Of a stretch of DNA of 51,141 nucleotides, positions 36,497-47,891 are shown in pieces. A program made the position numbers and the translations under genes. Location of the stretch: assembly GCA_016296065.1 (NCBI GenBank), contig JAEDKA010000024.1, positions 1 through 51,141 of the forward strand. Direction: 5' to 3'. The stretch comes from Kiritimatiellia bacterium. GTDB lineage: Bacteria > Verrucomicrobiota > Kiritimatiellia > RFP12 > UBA1067. The notes beneath the pieces are model-generated. The model was not told the DNA's origin, made no database searches, and saw only the letters and a list, made by a program, of their open reading frames with translations. Position 1 is the first letter of the stretch, and every line of letters starts with the position of its first letter.

Positions 36497-37548
36497 ATGA
36501 CGCGGATTGCCCTTGACGCGATGGGGGGCGACTATGCCCCCGGCGAAATAGTCGTCGGCGCGGTTGAGGCCGCTGTCGGCATACCTAACGTGAAGATTCT
36601 CCTGGTGGGGCAGCTTGCTCCCATCCAGGAGGAGCTCGGCAAACTGGAGAAGGACCTCAAGAAGTCCGCCCAGACTGCAATCGAGCGCGGTCTTCTCGAG
36701 ATCGTCCATGCGCCCGACGTGGCGGAGATGGACGAATCGCCTGTCGACGCCGTCAAGAAGAAGAAGGACTGCTCCATCAACGTGGCCATGCGCCTCGTCA
36801 AGGAGGGGCGTGCGGATGCTTTTGTATCCGCCGGCAACTCCGGCGCTGTCGCGACGAGCGCGATTCTCACGCTCGGGCGCATTCCGGGCGTGAAGCGTCC
36901 GGCGATCGCCACGGTGATGCCGAACAGGAACCCGAAGCGTCCGCTCCTCGTCCTCGACGCGGGCGCGAACATGGACTGCCACCCCGAGTGGCTCGTCCAG
37001 TTCGCGATCATGGGCAACGCCTACTCGAAGGCGGTGCTGAAGCGCGGGGTGCCCGCGGTCGGTCTCGTGTCCATCGGCACGGAGGACTGCAAGGGCAACG
37101 AGATGACGAAGGCGACGTTCCCGCTCCTCAAGGGGGTGAAGGACATCAACTTCGTCGGCAACATCGAGGGCAAGGACCTCTACAAGGGTCACATCGACGT
37201 CGCCGTCTGCGACGGCTTCGTCGGAAACGTCGTCCTCAAGACGACCGAGTCCATCGCCAAGGCGATTGTCTACTGGCTCAAGAAGGAGTGCTTCAAGGGG
37301 CCTCTGCGCTTCCTCGGCGCGATACTCCTGCGCGGCGCGTTCCGCTCGCTCAAGAACCAGCTCGACCCCGAGATCTACGGCGGAGCGCCGCTTCTCGGCG
37401 TCCCGGGGGCGGTCATCATCGGGCATGGCAGCTCTTCCCACAAGGCTATCTACTACGCCGTAAAAGCCGGCGTCGCTGCGGCGACCAACGACGTGTCGGG
37501 GCTTATTCAGAAAGCGATCGCCGCGCACGCCGAAGATCAGAAGCAGCA

Positions 37549-37552
<4 letters not shown>
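36497..37552 (+). CDS. plsX: Phosphate acyltransferase
   Basis: Encodes 351 residues. PlsX converts acyl-ACP to acyl-phosphate for phospholipid synthesis. Diagnostic blocks include ALDAMGGDYAP at the N-terminus, FVSAGNSGA, VLDAGANMDC, and a C-terminal GGAPLLGVPGAVIIGHGSS. The DUF177-rpmF-plsX order is conserved across bacteria; here leuS follows instead of fabH, with an ATGA overlap. Confidence 0.95.
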
Positions 37553-40263
<2,711 letters not shown>

Positions 40264-40306
40264 AATCCGTACCAGGTGGATACGACACAGCGGTGAAAAA
40301 ATATGA

Positions 40307-40312
40307 TATAAT
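40307..40312 (+). promoter_or_regulatory. -10 element (TATAAT) of the Ile-rich leader
   Basis: AATATGATATAATATGCG ends 8 bases before the leader ATG at 40321. It is preceded by an A-run rather than the T-tract seen elsewhere. Confidence 0.6.
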
Positions 40313-40320
40313 ATGCGCCA

Positions 40321-40395
40321 ATGAACAACCAGAAGATTATTCGAATTAGCATTATTATTAGCGGGTGCGGATCCGCTGGTAAGGCTGTCGGCTAA
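40321..40395 (+). CDS. Isoleucine-rich leader peptide (putative attenuator)
   Basis: A 24-codon ORF starts 8 bases after a TATAAT box. Its core reads IIRISIII, so six isoleucines fall within eight residues. All six are ATT codons, although this genome mostly uses ATC. The tail (SGCGSAGKAVG) is rich in small residues, and the overall style recalls ThrL and Ilv leader peptides. It ends at TAA 40393-40395, before the hairpins at 40430-40460. It is too short for an enzyme and is proposed as a ribosome-stalling sensor of charged tRNA-Ile controlling the gene at 40511. Homology has not been tested. Confidence 0.65.
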   Translation: MNNQKIIRISIIISGCGSAGKAVG

Positions 40396-40460
40396 TCTTT
40401 CCGGTCAGTTTGAAACCAAATGCACCATAAAAGCGGATCGTCAGAAAGGCGGTCCGCTTT
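40371..40460 (+). promoter_or_regulatory. Attenuator-like competing RNA hairpins
   Basis: Two exclusive pairings are visible. Structure A: ATCCGCT (40371-40377, inside the leader ORF) pairs with AGCGGAT (40432-40438), 7 bp. Structure B: AAAGCGGA (40430-40437) pairs with TCCGCTTT (40453-40460), 8 bp. A ribosome stalled at the Ile codons would favour A; one reaching the stop codon would cover 40371-40377 and favour B. Structure B is followed by CTGCATTTACAG rather than a pure T-run, so the mechanism could be weak termination or another mode. Confidence 0.5.
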
Positions 40461-40510
40461 CTGCATTTACAGAAAAAAACAAAACAAAGAAAGACAACGG
40501 AGTCAGGAAG

Positions 40511-42763
40511 ATGAACGAGTTGAGGGAGATGGCGTCGCGCATCAAGGAGCTGCGCGAGATAGGCGGCAAGACGACCGCCGAGATGGCCAGGCTTACGGAC
40601 GTCAACGAGAGGGACTACGTGGCGATCGAGGCGGGGACGATGGATCCGCCGTTCACGTTCCTCCACAAGTGCGCGCTTGCGTTCGGCATCGACATCACGG
40701 CGCTGCTCGAGGGGCACACCGCCAAGCTCTCGCACTTCCAGGTCAACCGAGCGGGGCAGGGTCCGGTGACGGTGAACGAGCAGGGAATCCTCATCCGCAA
40801 CATGGCTGCGATGTTCAAGAGCCGCCTCGCGACTCCGTACTTCGTGACATACGACTACGACGAGCGCCAGCAGAAGATGCCGATCCACACGACTACGCAC
40901 GCGGGCCAGGAGTTTGACTACGTCGTGTCCGGCTCGATGCGCGTGAAGGTTGGCGACCACGAGGAGACGCTGAACGCCGGCGACTCGATATTCTACAATT
41001 CGTCGACTCCGCACGGAATGATCGCCGTCGGCGGGAAGAAGTGCGAGTTTATCGCGATGATCATGGCCGGCGACACGGAGGAGCAGTCGCTTCCGATGGT
41101 CAGGATGCGCCGCCGCAAGCCGAACGAGCCGCTTCTCGCTGAGAAGTTCGTCAAGTGCGAGGAGGACGGAGAGGGCAAGCTCGAGCACGTCCGCTTCGAG
41201 CATGAGGACGAGTTCAACTTCGCGTTCGACATAGTTGACGAGATCGCGAAGAAGGACCCCAACCGCCTTGCGATGCTGCACGTCTCGGCGCATATGCGCG
41301 AGAGGCGCTTCACGTTCAAGGACATGATGGAGCAGTCCAACCGCGTCGCGAACTACATGAAGTCGCTCGGGATCGGCAAGGGCGACAAGGTGATGCTCAT
41401 ACTGAAGCGCCACTTCCAGTTCTGGCCGACGATGCTCGCGTGCCACAAGCTCGGCGCGGTGGCGATTCCGGCGACGAGCCAGCTGAAGGTGCACGACCTC
41501 ACATACCGCTTCAAGGCGGGCGACGTCAAGGCGATATTCTGCACGGGAGACGGAGACGTCGCGATCGAGGCTGATGCCGCGGAGAAGGAGATCGGCGCGC
41601 ACCTCCAGAAGGTGCTTGTCTACGGCAGGCGCGATGGCTGGCACGACTTCAACGCGGAGGTTCCGGCGTTCTCTGACGTCTTCGAGCGCACCGTGGACTC
41701 GCCGCACGGCAACGACCCGATGCTCATGTTCTTCACGAGCGGCACTACGGGGTATCCGAAGATGGCGCTCCACAGCTGCAAGTACGCGCTCGGACACTAC
41801 GTCACCGCGAAGTACTGGCACTTGGTCGAGCGCGACGGACTTCACTTCACGATATCCGAGACCGGATGGGGCAAGGCGCTCTGGGGCAAGTTCTACGGAC
41901 AGTGGCTGTGCGAGGGCGCGGTCTTCACGTACGACTTCGAGCGCTTCGACGCCGAGAAGGTGCTGCCGATGTTCGAGAAGTACAACATCACGACGTTCTG
42001 CGCTCCGCCGACGATATACCGCATGCTCATCAAGCAGGACATCTCGAAGTACGACTTCACGTCCGTCCGCCACGCGACGACCGCGGGCGAGGCGCTGAAC
42101 CCCGAGGTGTGGACGCAGTTCGAGCGCGCGACGGGACTCGAGATAGCCGAGGGCTTCGGCCAGACCGAGACGACGCTTTCGCTCGCGAACCTGCTCGGCG
42201 ACGAACTCGAGCCCGGCTCGATGGGCAAGCCCGTGCCGGACTACGGCGTGGATCTCGTCGACCACGAGGGCAACAGCGTCCCGCCCGGCGAGAACGGAGA
42301 GATCGTCGTCAGGACGGACAGGGCGAATCCGCACCCCGGCATCTTCCTCGGCTACTACAAGGACCCGGAGAAGACGGACGAGGTGTGGCGCGGCGGGTTC
42401 TACCACACGGGCGACCTCGCGTGGAAGGACGAGAACGGATACTACCACTACGTCGGGCGCGCTGACGACGTCATCAAGTCGTCCGGCTACCGCATCGGCC
42501 CCGCCGAGATCGAGAACGTCATCATGGAGCTGCCGTTCGTCCTCGAGTGCGGCGTCTCGGCCGCGCCGGATCCGATACGCGGGCAGGTCGTGAAGGCGTC
42601 CATCGTCCTCGTCAAGGGCGTCGCCGGGACGGATACGCTCAAGGAGGAGGTGCAGCGCTACGTCAAGGAGCACACCGCTCCCTACAAGTATCCGCGCATC
42701 GTGGTGTTCCGCGACGAGCTGCCGAAGACGATCTCCGGCAAGATCCAGCGCAACCTGCTGTAG
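40511..42763 (+). CDS. XRE-HTH / cupin / AMP-dependent acyl-CoA synthetase fusion
   Basis: Encodes 750 residues. Residues 1-65 form an XRE-type helix-turn-helix (RIKELREIGGKTTAEMARL). A cupin barrel follows at about 95-185 (HAGQEFDYVVSGSMRVKVG, STPHGMI). The rest (about 225-750) is an adenylate-forming ligase of the medium-chain acyl-CoA synthetase type: FTSGTTGYPKMA, EGFGQTET, YHTGDLAWKDENGYYHYVGRAD-type hinge region, and the catalytic lysine K744 in ISGKIQRNLL. Such an enzyme activates a carboxylic acid to acyl-CoA. The HTH and cupin suggest ligand-controlled self-regulation or DNA binding. The isoleucine-rich leader upstream points to a branched-chain acid such as 2-methylbutyrate, which is only an inference. 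Confidence 0.85.
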   Translation: MNELREMASRIKELREIGGKTTAEMARLTDVNERDYVAIEAGTMDPPFTFLHKCALAFGIDITALLEGHTAKLSHFQVNRAGQGPVTVNEQGILIRNMAAMFKSRLATPYFVTYDYDERQQKMPIHTTTHAGQEFDYVVSGSMRVKVGDHEETLNAGDSIFYNSSTPHGMIAVGGKKCEFIAMIMAGDTEEQSLPMVRMRRRKPNEPLLAEKFVKCEEDGEGKLEHVRFEHEDEFNFAFDIVDEIAKKDPNRLAMLHVSAHMRERRFTFKDMMEQSNRVANYMKSLGIGKGDKVMLILKRHFQFWPTMLACHKLGAVAIPATSQLKVHDLTYRFKAGDVKAIFCTGDGDVAIEADAAEKEIGAHLQKVLVYGRRDGWHDFNAEVPAFSDVFERTVDSPHGNDPMLMFFTSGTTGYPKMALHSCKYALGHYVTAKYWHLVERDGLHFTISETGWGKALWGKFYGQWLCEGAVFTYDFERFDAEKVLPMFEKYNITTFCAPPTIYRMLIKQDISKYDFTSVRHATTAGEALNPEVWTQFERATGLEIAEGFGQTETTLSLANLLGDELEPGSMGKPVPDYGVDLVDHEGNSVPPGENGEIVVRTDRANPHPGIFLGYYKDPEKTDEVWRGGFYHTGDLAWKDENGYYHYVGRADDVIKSSGYRIGPAEIENVIMELPFVLECGVSAAPDPIRGQVVKASIVLVKGVAGTDTLKEEVQRYVKEHTAPYKYPRIVVFRDELPKTISGKIQRNLL

Positions 42764-42778
42764 CGCCCCGATTTTTGG

Positions 42779-42784
42779 TATAAT
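42779..42784 (+). promoter_or_regulatory. -10 element (TATAAT) for argS
   Basis: GATTTTTGGTATAATATCG ends 9 bases before ATG 42794. It is almost identical to the element before the DUF177 gene. Confidence 0.65.
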
Positions 42785-42793
42785 ATCGCGACT

Positions 42794-44518
42794 ATGGAAC
42801 TGAGCGAAATTGTCAAGGCGGCCTTCGAGAAGGCCTATCCCGGGGAAGACTTCGGGGGCGTTAGGGTCGTGCCCGCGACCGATCCGAAATTCGGCGACTA
42901 CCAGTGCAACGACGCGCTGAAGTTCGCCAAGAAGGCGAAGGCGAATCCGCGCGAGGTCGGCGCGCGGGTCGCCGATGCGCTGAAGGGCAACGACGTCTTC
43001 GAGAAGGTGGAGATCGCGGGACCTGGGTTCCTCAACCTCACGGTCTCCTCCGCCTGGCTCGCGTCCCGCCTTGCGGACCTCAATGCGGCCGACAGGTGCG
43101 GCATTCCGCAGTCCGGCGCGGGCAAGTGCGTGGTCATCGACTACTCTTCGCCCAACGCCGCGAAGCAGATGCACATCGGGCACATCCGCTCGACCGTCAT
43201 CGGCAGCGCGATCGACCGCATCTTCCGCTCGCTCGGCTACCGCGTTGTCGCGGACAACCATCTCGGCGACTGGGGCACGCAGTTCGGAATCCTCATCAAG
43301 GGCTACCGCGAGCTCCTCACGCAGGAGGAGCGCGACAACCTCACCGTCGCGAATCTCGAGAAGTGCTATGTCCTCTCCGCCGCGAAGGCGAAGGAGGAGG
43401 ACGGGCTCTGGAAGGAGTCGTGCAAGCAGGAGCTCGTGAAGCTGCAGCAGGGCGACAAGGAGAACCTCGCGCTCTGGAAGCGCTTCATCGACATCTCCAT
43501 CGGCGAGTTCGACCGCATGTACGCGAAGCTGGGCGTGAAGTTCGACACGTACCGCGGCGAGTCGTACTACAACGACACGATGCCGGGCGTCGTCAAGAAG
43601 CTCCAGGAGATGGGGCTCGCCGTCGAAAGCGAAGGGGCGCTTGTCGTCAACCTCGAGTCCGAGAAGCTCGGCGTCGCGATCGTGAGGAAGTCCGACGGCG
43701 GCTACAACTACACGACGAGCGACCTCGCGTGCGTCAAGACGCGCGTCGAGGAGTACAACCCCGAGCGCATCATATACGTCACCGACGCGCGCCAGCAGCT
43801 CCATTTCAAGCAGTGGTTCTCCATCGCCGCGAAGATGGGCTACACGACGAAGCTCGTGCATGTTCCTTTCGGCCTCATGTCCTACCAGGGCAAGGCGATC
43901 TCGACGCGCGAGGGTAACCTCATCAAGCTCGACGAGCTCCTCGCCGAGGCCGTGAAGCGCTCTCTCGCGATCGTCATGTCGCGTCGGGGAACGGAAGGCG
44001 CGCCCGCGCCCCAGCCTACGGAAGAAGACGTCAAGCTCGCCGAGGCGATCGGCTATGGCGCGGTGAAGTACTCCGACCTCTCGCACGATCCGATCACCGA
44101 CATCGACTTCAGCTGGGACAAGGCACTCGCTCTCGAGGGCAACTCGGGTCCGTACCTGCAGTACGCCTACGCGCGCGTGTGCTCGCTCGTCGAGAAGGCG
44201 GGCGGAACGGACGGGACCTCGCCCCTGCCCAAGGATGTCGGCTTCGCCGTCTCAACTTCTTCCGAGAAGCGGCTGGCTCTCCAGTTGCTCGAGTTCCCCG
44301 GCGCAGTGGTGCGCGCGGCGGAGGCGTATAAGCCGAGCGTGCTCGCGGACTACCTGTTCCAGACGGCGCAGCTCTACTCGACGTTCTACCAGAGTTCGCC
44401 GATCCTCAAGAGCGAGCCGGAGGTGCGCGCGGCGCGTCTGAGGCTGTGCGTTCTCTTCGGAAAGGTGCTTTCTGCAGGACTTGGCCTGCTGGGCATTGAC
44501 ACGCCGCGTCACATTTGA
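42794..44518 (+). CDS. argS: Arginyl-tRNA synthetase
   Basis: Encodes 574 residues, normal length. The class I signature is DYSSPNAAKQMHIGHIRST with HIGH at 127-130, followed by GDWGTQFGILI. The N-terminal Add1 domain and the C-terminal anticodon-binding DALR region (ALQLLEFPGAVVRAAEAYKPSVLADYL type) are present. The KMSKS site is degenerate, as is common in ArgRS (MSYQGKAISTREGN). The tRNA-Ser promoter lies inside its last codons. Confidence 0.96.
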   Translation: MELSEIVKAAFEKAYPGEDFGGVRVVPATDPKFGDYQCNDALKFAKKAKANPREVGARVADALKGNDVFEKVEIAGPGFLNLTVSSAWLASRLADLNAADRCGIPQSGAGKCVVIDYSSPNAAKQMHIGHIRSTVIGSAIDRIFRSLGYRVVADNHLGDWGTQFGILIKGYRELLTQEERDNLTVANLEKCYVLSAAKAKEEDGLWKESCKQELVKLQQGDKENLALWKRFIDISIGEFDRMYAKLGVKFDTYRGESYYNDTMPGVVKKLQEMGLAVESEGALVVNLESEKLGVAIVRKSDGGYNYTTSDLACVKTRVEEYNPERIIYVTDARQQLHFKQWFSIAAKMGYTTKLVHVPFGLMSYQGKAISTREGNLIKLDELLAEAVKRSLAIVMSRRGTEGAPAPQPTEEDVKLAEAIGYGAVKYSDLSHDPITDIDFSWDKALALEGNSGPYLQYAYARVCSLVEKAGGTDGTSPLPKDVGFAVSTSSEKRLALQLLEFPGAVVRAAEAYKPSVLADYLFQTAQLYSTFYQSSPILKSEPEVRAARLRLCVLFGKVLSAGLGLLGIDTPRHI

Positions 44519-44524
44519 TATCAT
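44496..44524 (+). promoter_or_regulatory. Promoter of tRNA-Ser and tRNA-Gly
   Basis: A perfect TTGACA (44496-44501), 17-base spacer and TATCAT (44519-44524) lie 14 bases before tRNA-Ser. The -35 is within the argS coding sequence. Confidence 0.75.
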
Positions 44525-44538
44525 ATACAACCGTTGCT

Positions 44539-44630
44539 GGAGAGATGGCAGAGCCTGGTTGAATGCACATGACTCGAAATCATGCATACCCGCAAGGGTA
44601 TCGGGGGTTCGAATCCCTCTCTCTCCGCCA
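44539..44630 (+). tRNA. tRNA-Ser (anticodon CGA)
   Basis: A 92-base type II tRNA with acceptor GGAGAGA/TCTCTCC and anticodon stem CATGA/TCATG around CTCGAAA (anticodon CGA, reads UCG). It has a long variable arm (TACCCGCAAGGGTA), a T-arm with GGTTCGAATCC, and an encoded CCA. Confidence 0.95.
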
Positions 44631-44646
44631 AGTTTGATTTTTTTCT

Positions 44647-44720
44647 GCGGGCGTAATTCAATGGCAGAATAGGAGCTTCCCAAGCTTCTTACGTGGGTTC
44701 GATTCCCATCGCCCGCTCCA
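44647..44720 (+). tRNA. tRNA-Gly (anticodon CCC)
   Basis: A 74-base cloverleaf with acceptor GCGGGCG/CGCCCGC and anticodon stem GGAGC/GCTTC around TTCCCAA (anticodon CCC, reads GGG). The T-arm is TGGG-TTCGATT-CCCA and CCA is encoded. It lies 16 bases after tRNA-Ser and 15 bases before recN, probably on one transcript with them. Confidence 0.95.
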
Positions 44721-44735
44721 CCATCTGTTTACGGG

Positions 44736-46316
44736 ATGTTGCGGCGACTTACAGTTTCTAACCTTGCCATAGTCGAGAGGGCGGAAGTGGAGTTCGGCCC
44801 CGGGCTAAATGTGATAACCGGCGAGACGGGTGCGGGGAAGTCCGTGCTCATGGGTGCGCTTGAGCTTGTGCTCGGTGGGCGCGCCGATTCCTCTGTTGTC
44901 CGCGACGGAGCGAAGGAGGCCGAGGTTGAGGCGGAGTTTGACGGGCGCACCGTGCGCCGTACCGTCACGGCCGAGGGGCGCTCCCGCGCGTGGGTCGACG
45001 ACGAGAGCGTGGCGGTTGCGGAACTCAAGGAACTCGGCCGCAGGCTCGTCGACATTCACGGTCCGCGCGCGAACCAGAACATCCTCGACGAAGGCTTCCA
45101 GCGCGATGTGCTCGACCGCTTCGGCGGCGTGTCGCGCGCGAAGTACGAGAAGGCCTACGGCGAGTGGCGCGCGGTTGCGGACGAGATCGCGGCGCTCGAG
45201 GGCGGCACTCCTGTCGCGGACGAGATCGATCTTCTGAAGTTCCAGGTGGGCGAGCTCGAGGAGGCGAACGTCACGTCCGAAGACGACGACATCGCGGAGC
45301 GTCACGCCGCCGCGGCGCACGCCGCGGAGATCGTGGACGGCGCGAACGCGATCACCGAGGCGCTTGGAGGGGACGACGGCGCGGAGGCGATACTCGCCAA
45401 GCTCGGCCCCATGTTCGCGTCCGTCGCGCGCCATTTCCCGGCGGCTAAGGAATGGGCCGCGGAGGCGGAGGAGATTTCGGTGAGGATCGACGAGCTTTCG
45501 CGCAGCGTTGCGGACGCGGTGAGCCGCATTGACGCCGACCCCGCCGCATTCGAGGAGCTTGACCGCAGGCTGTCGGTCGTGAACCGCATGAGGCGCAAGT
45601 ACGGCGACCCTGTGGTGGCGCTTGCGGAGAAGCGCGCGAAGCTCGACGACCTCGAGCATCGCGACGAGCGCTTGGAGGAGCTGCGCGGCAGACTTGCCGC
45701 GGCGGAGCGCGAGGCGCGGAAGGCGGGCGCGGATCTCACGAAGCGCCGCAGCGCGGCGGCGGAGAAGCTTGCCAAGTCGGTGACGAAGGAGCTCCGCGAC
45801 CTAGGCTTCCTGCAGGCGAAGTTCGGCGTCGCGGTGGAGCCGGCGGAGATGTCGGTGCATGGATGCGACTCGGTCGCGTACATGTTCGAGCCGAACCCCG
45901 GCGAGACGGCGCGTCCGCTCGCCGCGATCGCGAGCTCGGGCGAGATCGCCCGCGTGATGCTGGCGCTGAAGACGGTGCTCGCCTCGCACGACGAGACCGA
46001 GGTGCTCGTCTTCGACGAGATAGACGCGAACATAGGCGGCGAGGTCGGAAGGGCCGTCGGGGAGAAGATGCGCGCGGTCGCGGCGACGCACCAGGTGCTG
46101 GCGATAACGCACCTTCCGCAGAGCGCGGTGTACGGCGACAGGCATTTCGTGGTGTCCAAGGGCGTCTCAGGCGGACGCACGAGGACGAGGATTTCAGTTG
46201 TAGAGGGCGAAGACCGGGTTTCGGAAATCGCCCGCATGCTCGGCGGCGAAAAGCTCACGAGCGTGACGAGGAAACACGCGCAGGAACTGTTGGAACATGG
46301 CAAGAAAAAGCACTGA
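44736..46316 (+). CDS. recN: DNA repair protein RecN
   Basis: Encodes 526 residues. It is an SMC-like ATPase for double-strand break repair. Walker A GETGAGKS is at 29-36. Coiled-coil arms follow (about 150-350). The signature is SSGEIARVMLALK and Walker B is VLVFDEIDANIGG near 422-435. The LAIVERAEVEFGPGLNVITG start is diagnostic. Slightly shorter than E. coli RecN (553). Its 3' end overlaps the next gene by 20 bases. Confidence 0.95.
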   Translation: MLRRLTVSNLAIVERAEVEFGPGLNVITGETGAGKSVLMGALELVLGGRADSSVVRDGAKEAEVEAEFDGRTVRRTVTAEGRSRAWVDDESVAVAELKELGRRLVDIHGPRANQNILDEGFQRDVLDRFGGVSRAKYEKAYGEWRAVADEIAALEGGTPVADEIDLLKFQVGELEEANVTSEDDDIAERHAAAAHAAEIVDGANAITEALGGDDGAEAILAKLGPMFASVARHFPAAKEWAAEAEEISVRIDELSRSVADAVSRIDADPAAFEELDRRLSVVNRMRRKYGDPVVALAEKRAKLDDLEHRDERLEELRGRLAAAEREARKAGADLTKRRSAAAEKLAKSVTKELRDLGFLQAKFGVAVEPAEMSVHGCDSVAYMFEPNPGETARPLAAIASSGEIARVMLALKTVLASHDETEVLVFDEIDANIGGEVGRAVGEKMRAVAATHQVLAITHLPQSAVYGDRHFVVSKGVSGGRTRTRISVVEGEDRVSEIARMLGGEKLTSVTRKHAQELLEHGKKKH

Positions 46317-47406
46317 GGCAAAATATCCGGTCAAGATCGTAGAGGACGCGTTCGCCGAGGGCGGCGCGCAGCTCGCGGAGACGCTGAAGGCCGTCGCGGG
46401 GTCGGAGTCCCCGCGCGTCGCCGTAGTCGCGGACGCGAACGTCGTGCAGCGCACCGAGGGGCTCGGACGCAAGATGGGGAAGTTCTTCCAGGACAATGCA
46501 GTCCAGCTCGCGGCGAGCCCCGTGGTGATCTCGGGCGGCGAGAAGGTGAAGACGGACAACTTCCAGAGCGCGATGCTCGTGGCCAATTCGCTTGTCGACG
46601 CGAAGCTCGGCGTCAACGACGTCGTCATAGCGCTCGGCGGCGGAACGGTCCTCGACGTTGCGGGATACGCCGCCGCGCAGGTGCGCGGAGGAATCAAGGT
46701 GCTCCGCATGCCGACAACGGTCGCGTCGATGCTCGACGCCGCCTTCGCGGAGTACGCGGCGGTGGACACGGTAGCCGTCAAGGACGCGTTCCGCATCCGC
46801 AGTGAGCCCGCGGCAGTGGTGATTGACCCTCTCTTTGCCAAGACCGTCCTTGACGGCGTGTGGCGTGCAGGCTTCGGCGAGGCCGTGAGGTACGCAGCCG
46901 TCTGCGACGGTCCGCTCATGAAGAAGCTCGCGAAGCGTGCGGAGGCGATACGCTCGCGTGACTACGACGCGCTGAAGGAGACGGTTGCGGAATGCGCCGC
47001 GTCCCGCGCCGGAAAGCCGTATCCCACGTTCGCGCTCTGGTGCGCGGCGAGGCTCGAGGCGATGAGCGGCTACAAGCTTCCGCACGGGTACGCCGTCGCG
47101 ATCGCCATCTGCATCGACTGCGCGTACGCCGTAAAGGCGAAGAAGATGAAGGAGAGCGACCAGGAGCTCGTGTGCCGCGCGCTCGCCGACTGCGGCGCTC
47201 TGGACGGACTCCCCCACAGCCATCACCTCCTGGGGCAGTCCGAGAGCCTTCTGCGCGGACTCGACGCATGGGCGCTGTTCTCGGGCTCCGATTCAATCTC
47301 TGTTCCCGGTGCGCTCGGAAAGAGCGTGATGATGGAATCTCCCGACAGGGCCGCGTTCACCGAGGTGATTGCAGACTTCCTCTCCGTATCGCGCGGAGAG
47401 GAGTAG
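46297..47406 (+). CDS. Divergent 3-dehydroquinate synthase-like protein
   Basis: Encodes 369 residues. The fold is that of AroB: NAD-binding GGGTVLDVAGYAAA (about 114-127), a PTTVASMLDAAF helix, and GFGEAVRYA where DHQS has the zinc-ligand Glu. However, the GHTFGHA metal-site motif is replaced by FALWCAARLEA, HGEAVA reads HGYAVA, and the GGKTGVN and KNxIGAFYQP substrate loops are absent. It is therefore unlikely to be a normal DHQ synthase. It may catalyse another cyclisation, act on a different sugar phosphate, or be degenerate. It overlaps recN. Confidence 0.7.
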   Translation: MARKSTEAKYPVKIVEDAFAEGGAQLAETLKAVAGSESPRVAVVADANVVQRTEGLGRKMGKFFQDNAVQLAASPVVISGGEKVKTDNFQSAMLVANSLVDAKLGVNDVVIALGGGTVLDVAGYAAAQVRGGIKVLRMPTTVASMLDAAFAEYAAVDTVAVKDAFRIRSEPAAVVIDPLFAKTVLDGVWRAGFGEAVRYAAVCDGPLMKKLAKRAEAIRSRDYDALKETVAECAASRAGKPYPTFALWCAARLEAMSGYKLPHGYAVAIAICIDCAYAVKAKKMKESDQELVCRALADCGALDGLPHSHHLLGQSESLLRGLDAWALFSGSDSISVPGALGKSVMMESPDRAAFTEVIADFLSVSRGEE

Positions 47407-47419
47407 CAGGGGGTGTCTG

Positions 47420-47806
47420 TCAGAGCCGCGCGCGGTTGACGAAATAGACCGCGCCGACCATGCATAGGAGCGCCCAGAGGTAGTCCCAGCGCCACTTCTC
47501 GCCCATGAACAGGATCATGAACGGGATGAACACGCACACGGTGACGACCTCCTGGATGATCTTGAGCTGCGCCACGTTGAGCCCCGACGCCGCGCCGAGC
47601 CTGTTCGCCGGCACGGCGATTATGTACTCGACGAGGGCGATCGCCCAGCTGACCAGGATTATCACGGCGAGAGGCCAGCTCGACGCGCCCGGCTTCTGAG
47701 CGCGCAGGTGCCAGTACCATGCGAACGTCATGAAGAGGTTGCTCGCGACGAGCATCGCCACTGTAACGGCCACTCCGGCCGGCTTCGGAATATCGGCTAT
47801 CGACAT
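47420..47806 (-). CDS. DUF486 (DMT-like) small membrane protein
   Basis: Encodes 128 residues from the ATG at 47806 (minus), chosen over one at 47842 because GGAG precedes it and the latter overlaps the -10 box. Four hydrophobic helices and family blocks are evident: SNLFMTFAWYWHLR, ILVSWAIALVEYIIAVPANR, LKIIQEVVTVCVFIPF and YLWALLCMVGAVYFVNR. The function of this family is unknown; it resembles half-size drug/metabolite transporters. It converges on the AroB-like gene. Confidence 0.85.
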   Translation of the reverse strand: MSIADIPKPAGVAVTVAMLVASNLFMTFAWYWHLRAQKPGASSWPLAVIILVSWAIALVEYIIAVPANRLGAASGLNVAQLKIIQEVVTVCVFIPFMILFMGEKWRWDYLWALLCMVGAVYFVNRARL

Positions 47807-47842
47807 GTTTGCTCCGCAGTTGTCTTTTTCTGTTTGACGCAT

Positions 47843-47848
47843 ATTCTA
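47843..47848 (-). promoter_or_regulatory. -10 element (TAGAAT) for DUF486 gene
   Basis: On the minus strand AATTTGGTAGAATATG matches the local TTTGGTATAAT consensus. It gives a leader of about 30 bases to the chosen start. Confidence 0.55.
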
Positions 47849-47891
47849 CCAAATTTCCCGCCGCAGCGGACGCGACGCGCCCGCAACAACA

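Noticed and set aside
40358..44086. Very long minus-strand open frame opposite the acyl-CoA synthetase and argS
   Set aside because: It is a shadow of two clear plus-strand genes in GC-rich DNA. Its translation is Arg/Leu/His-rich with no family motifs.
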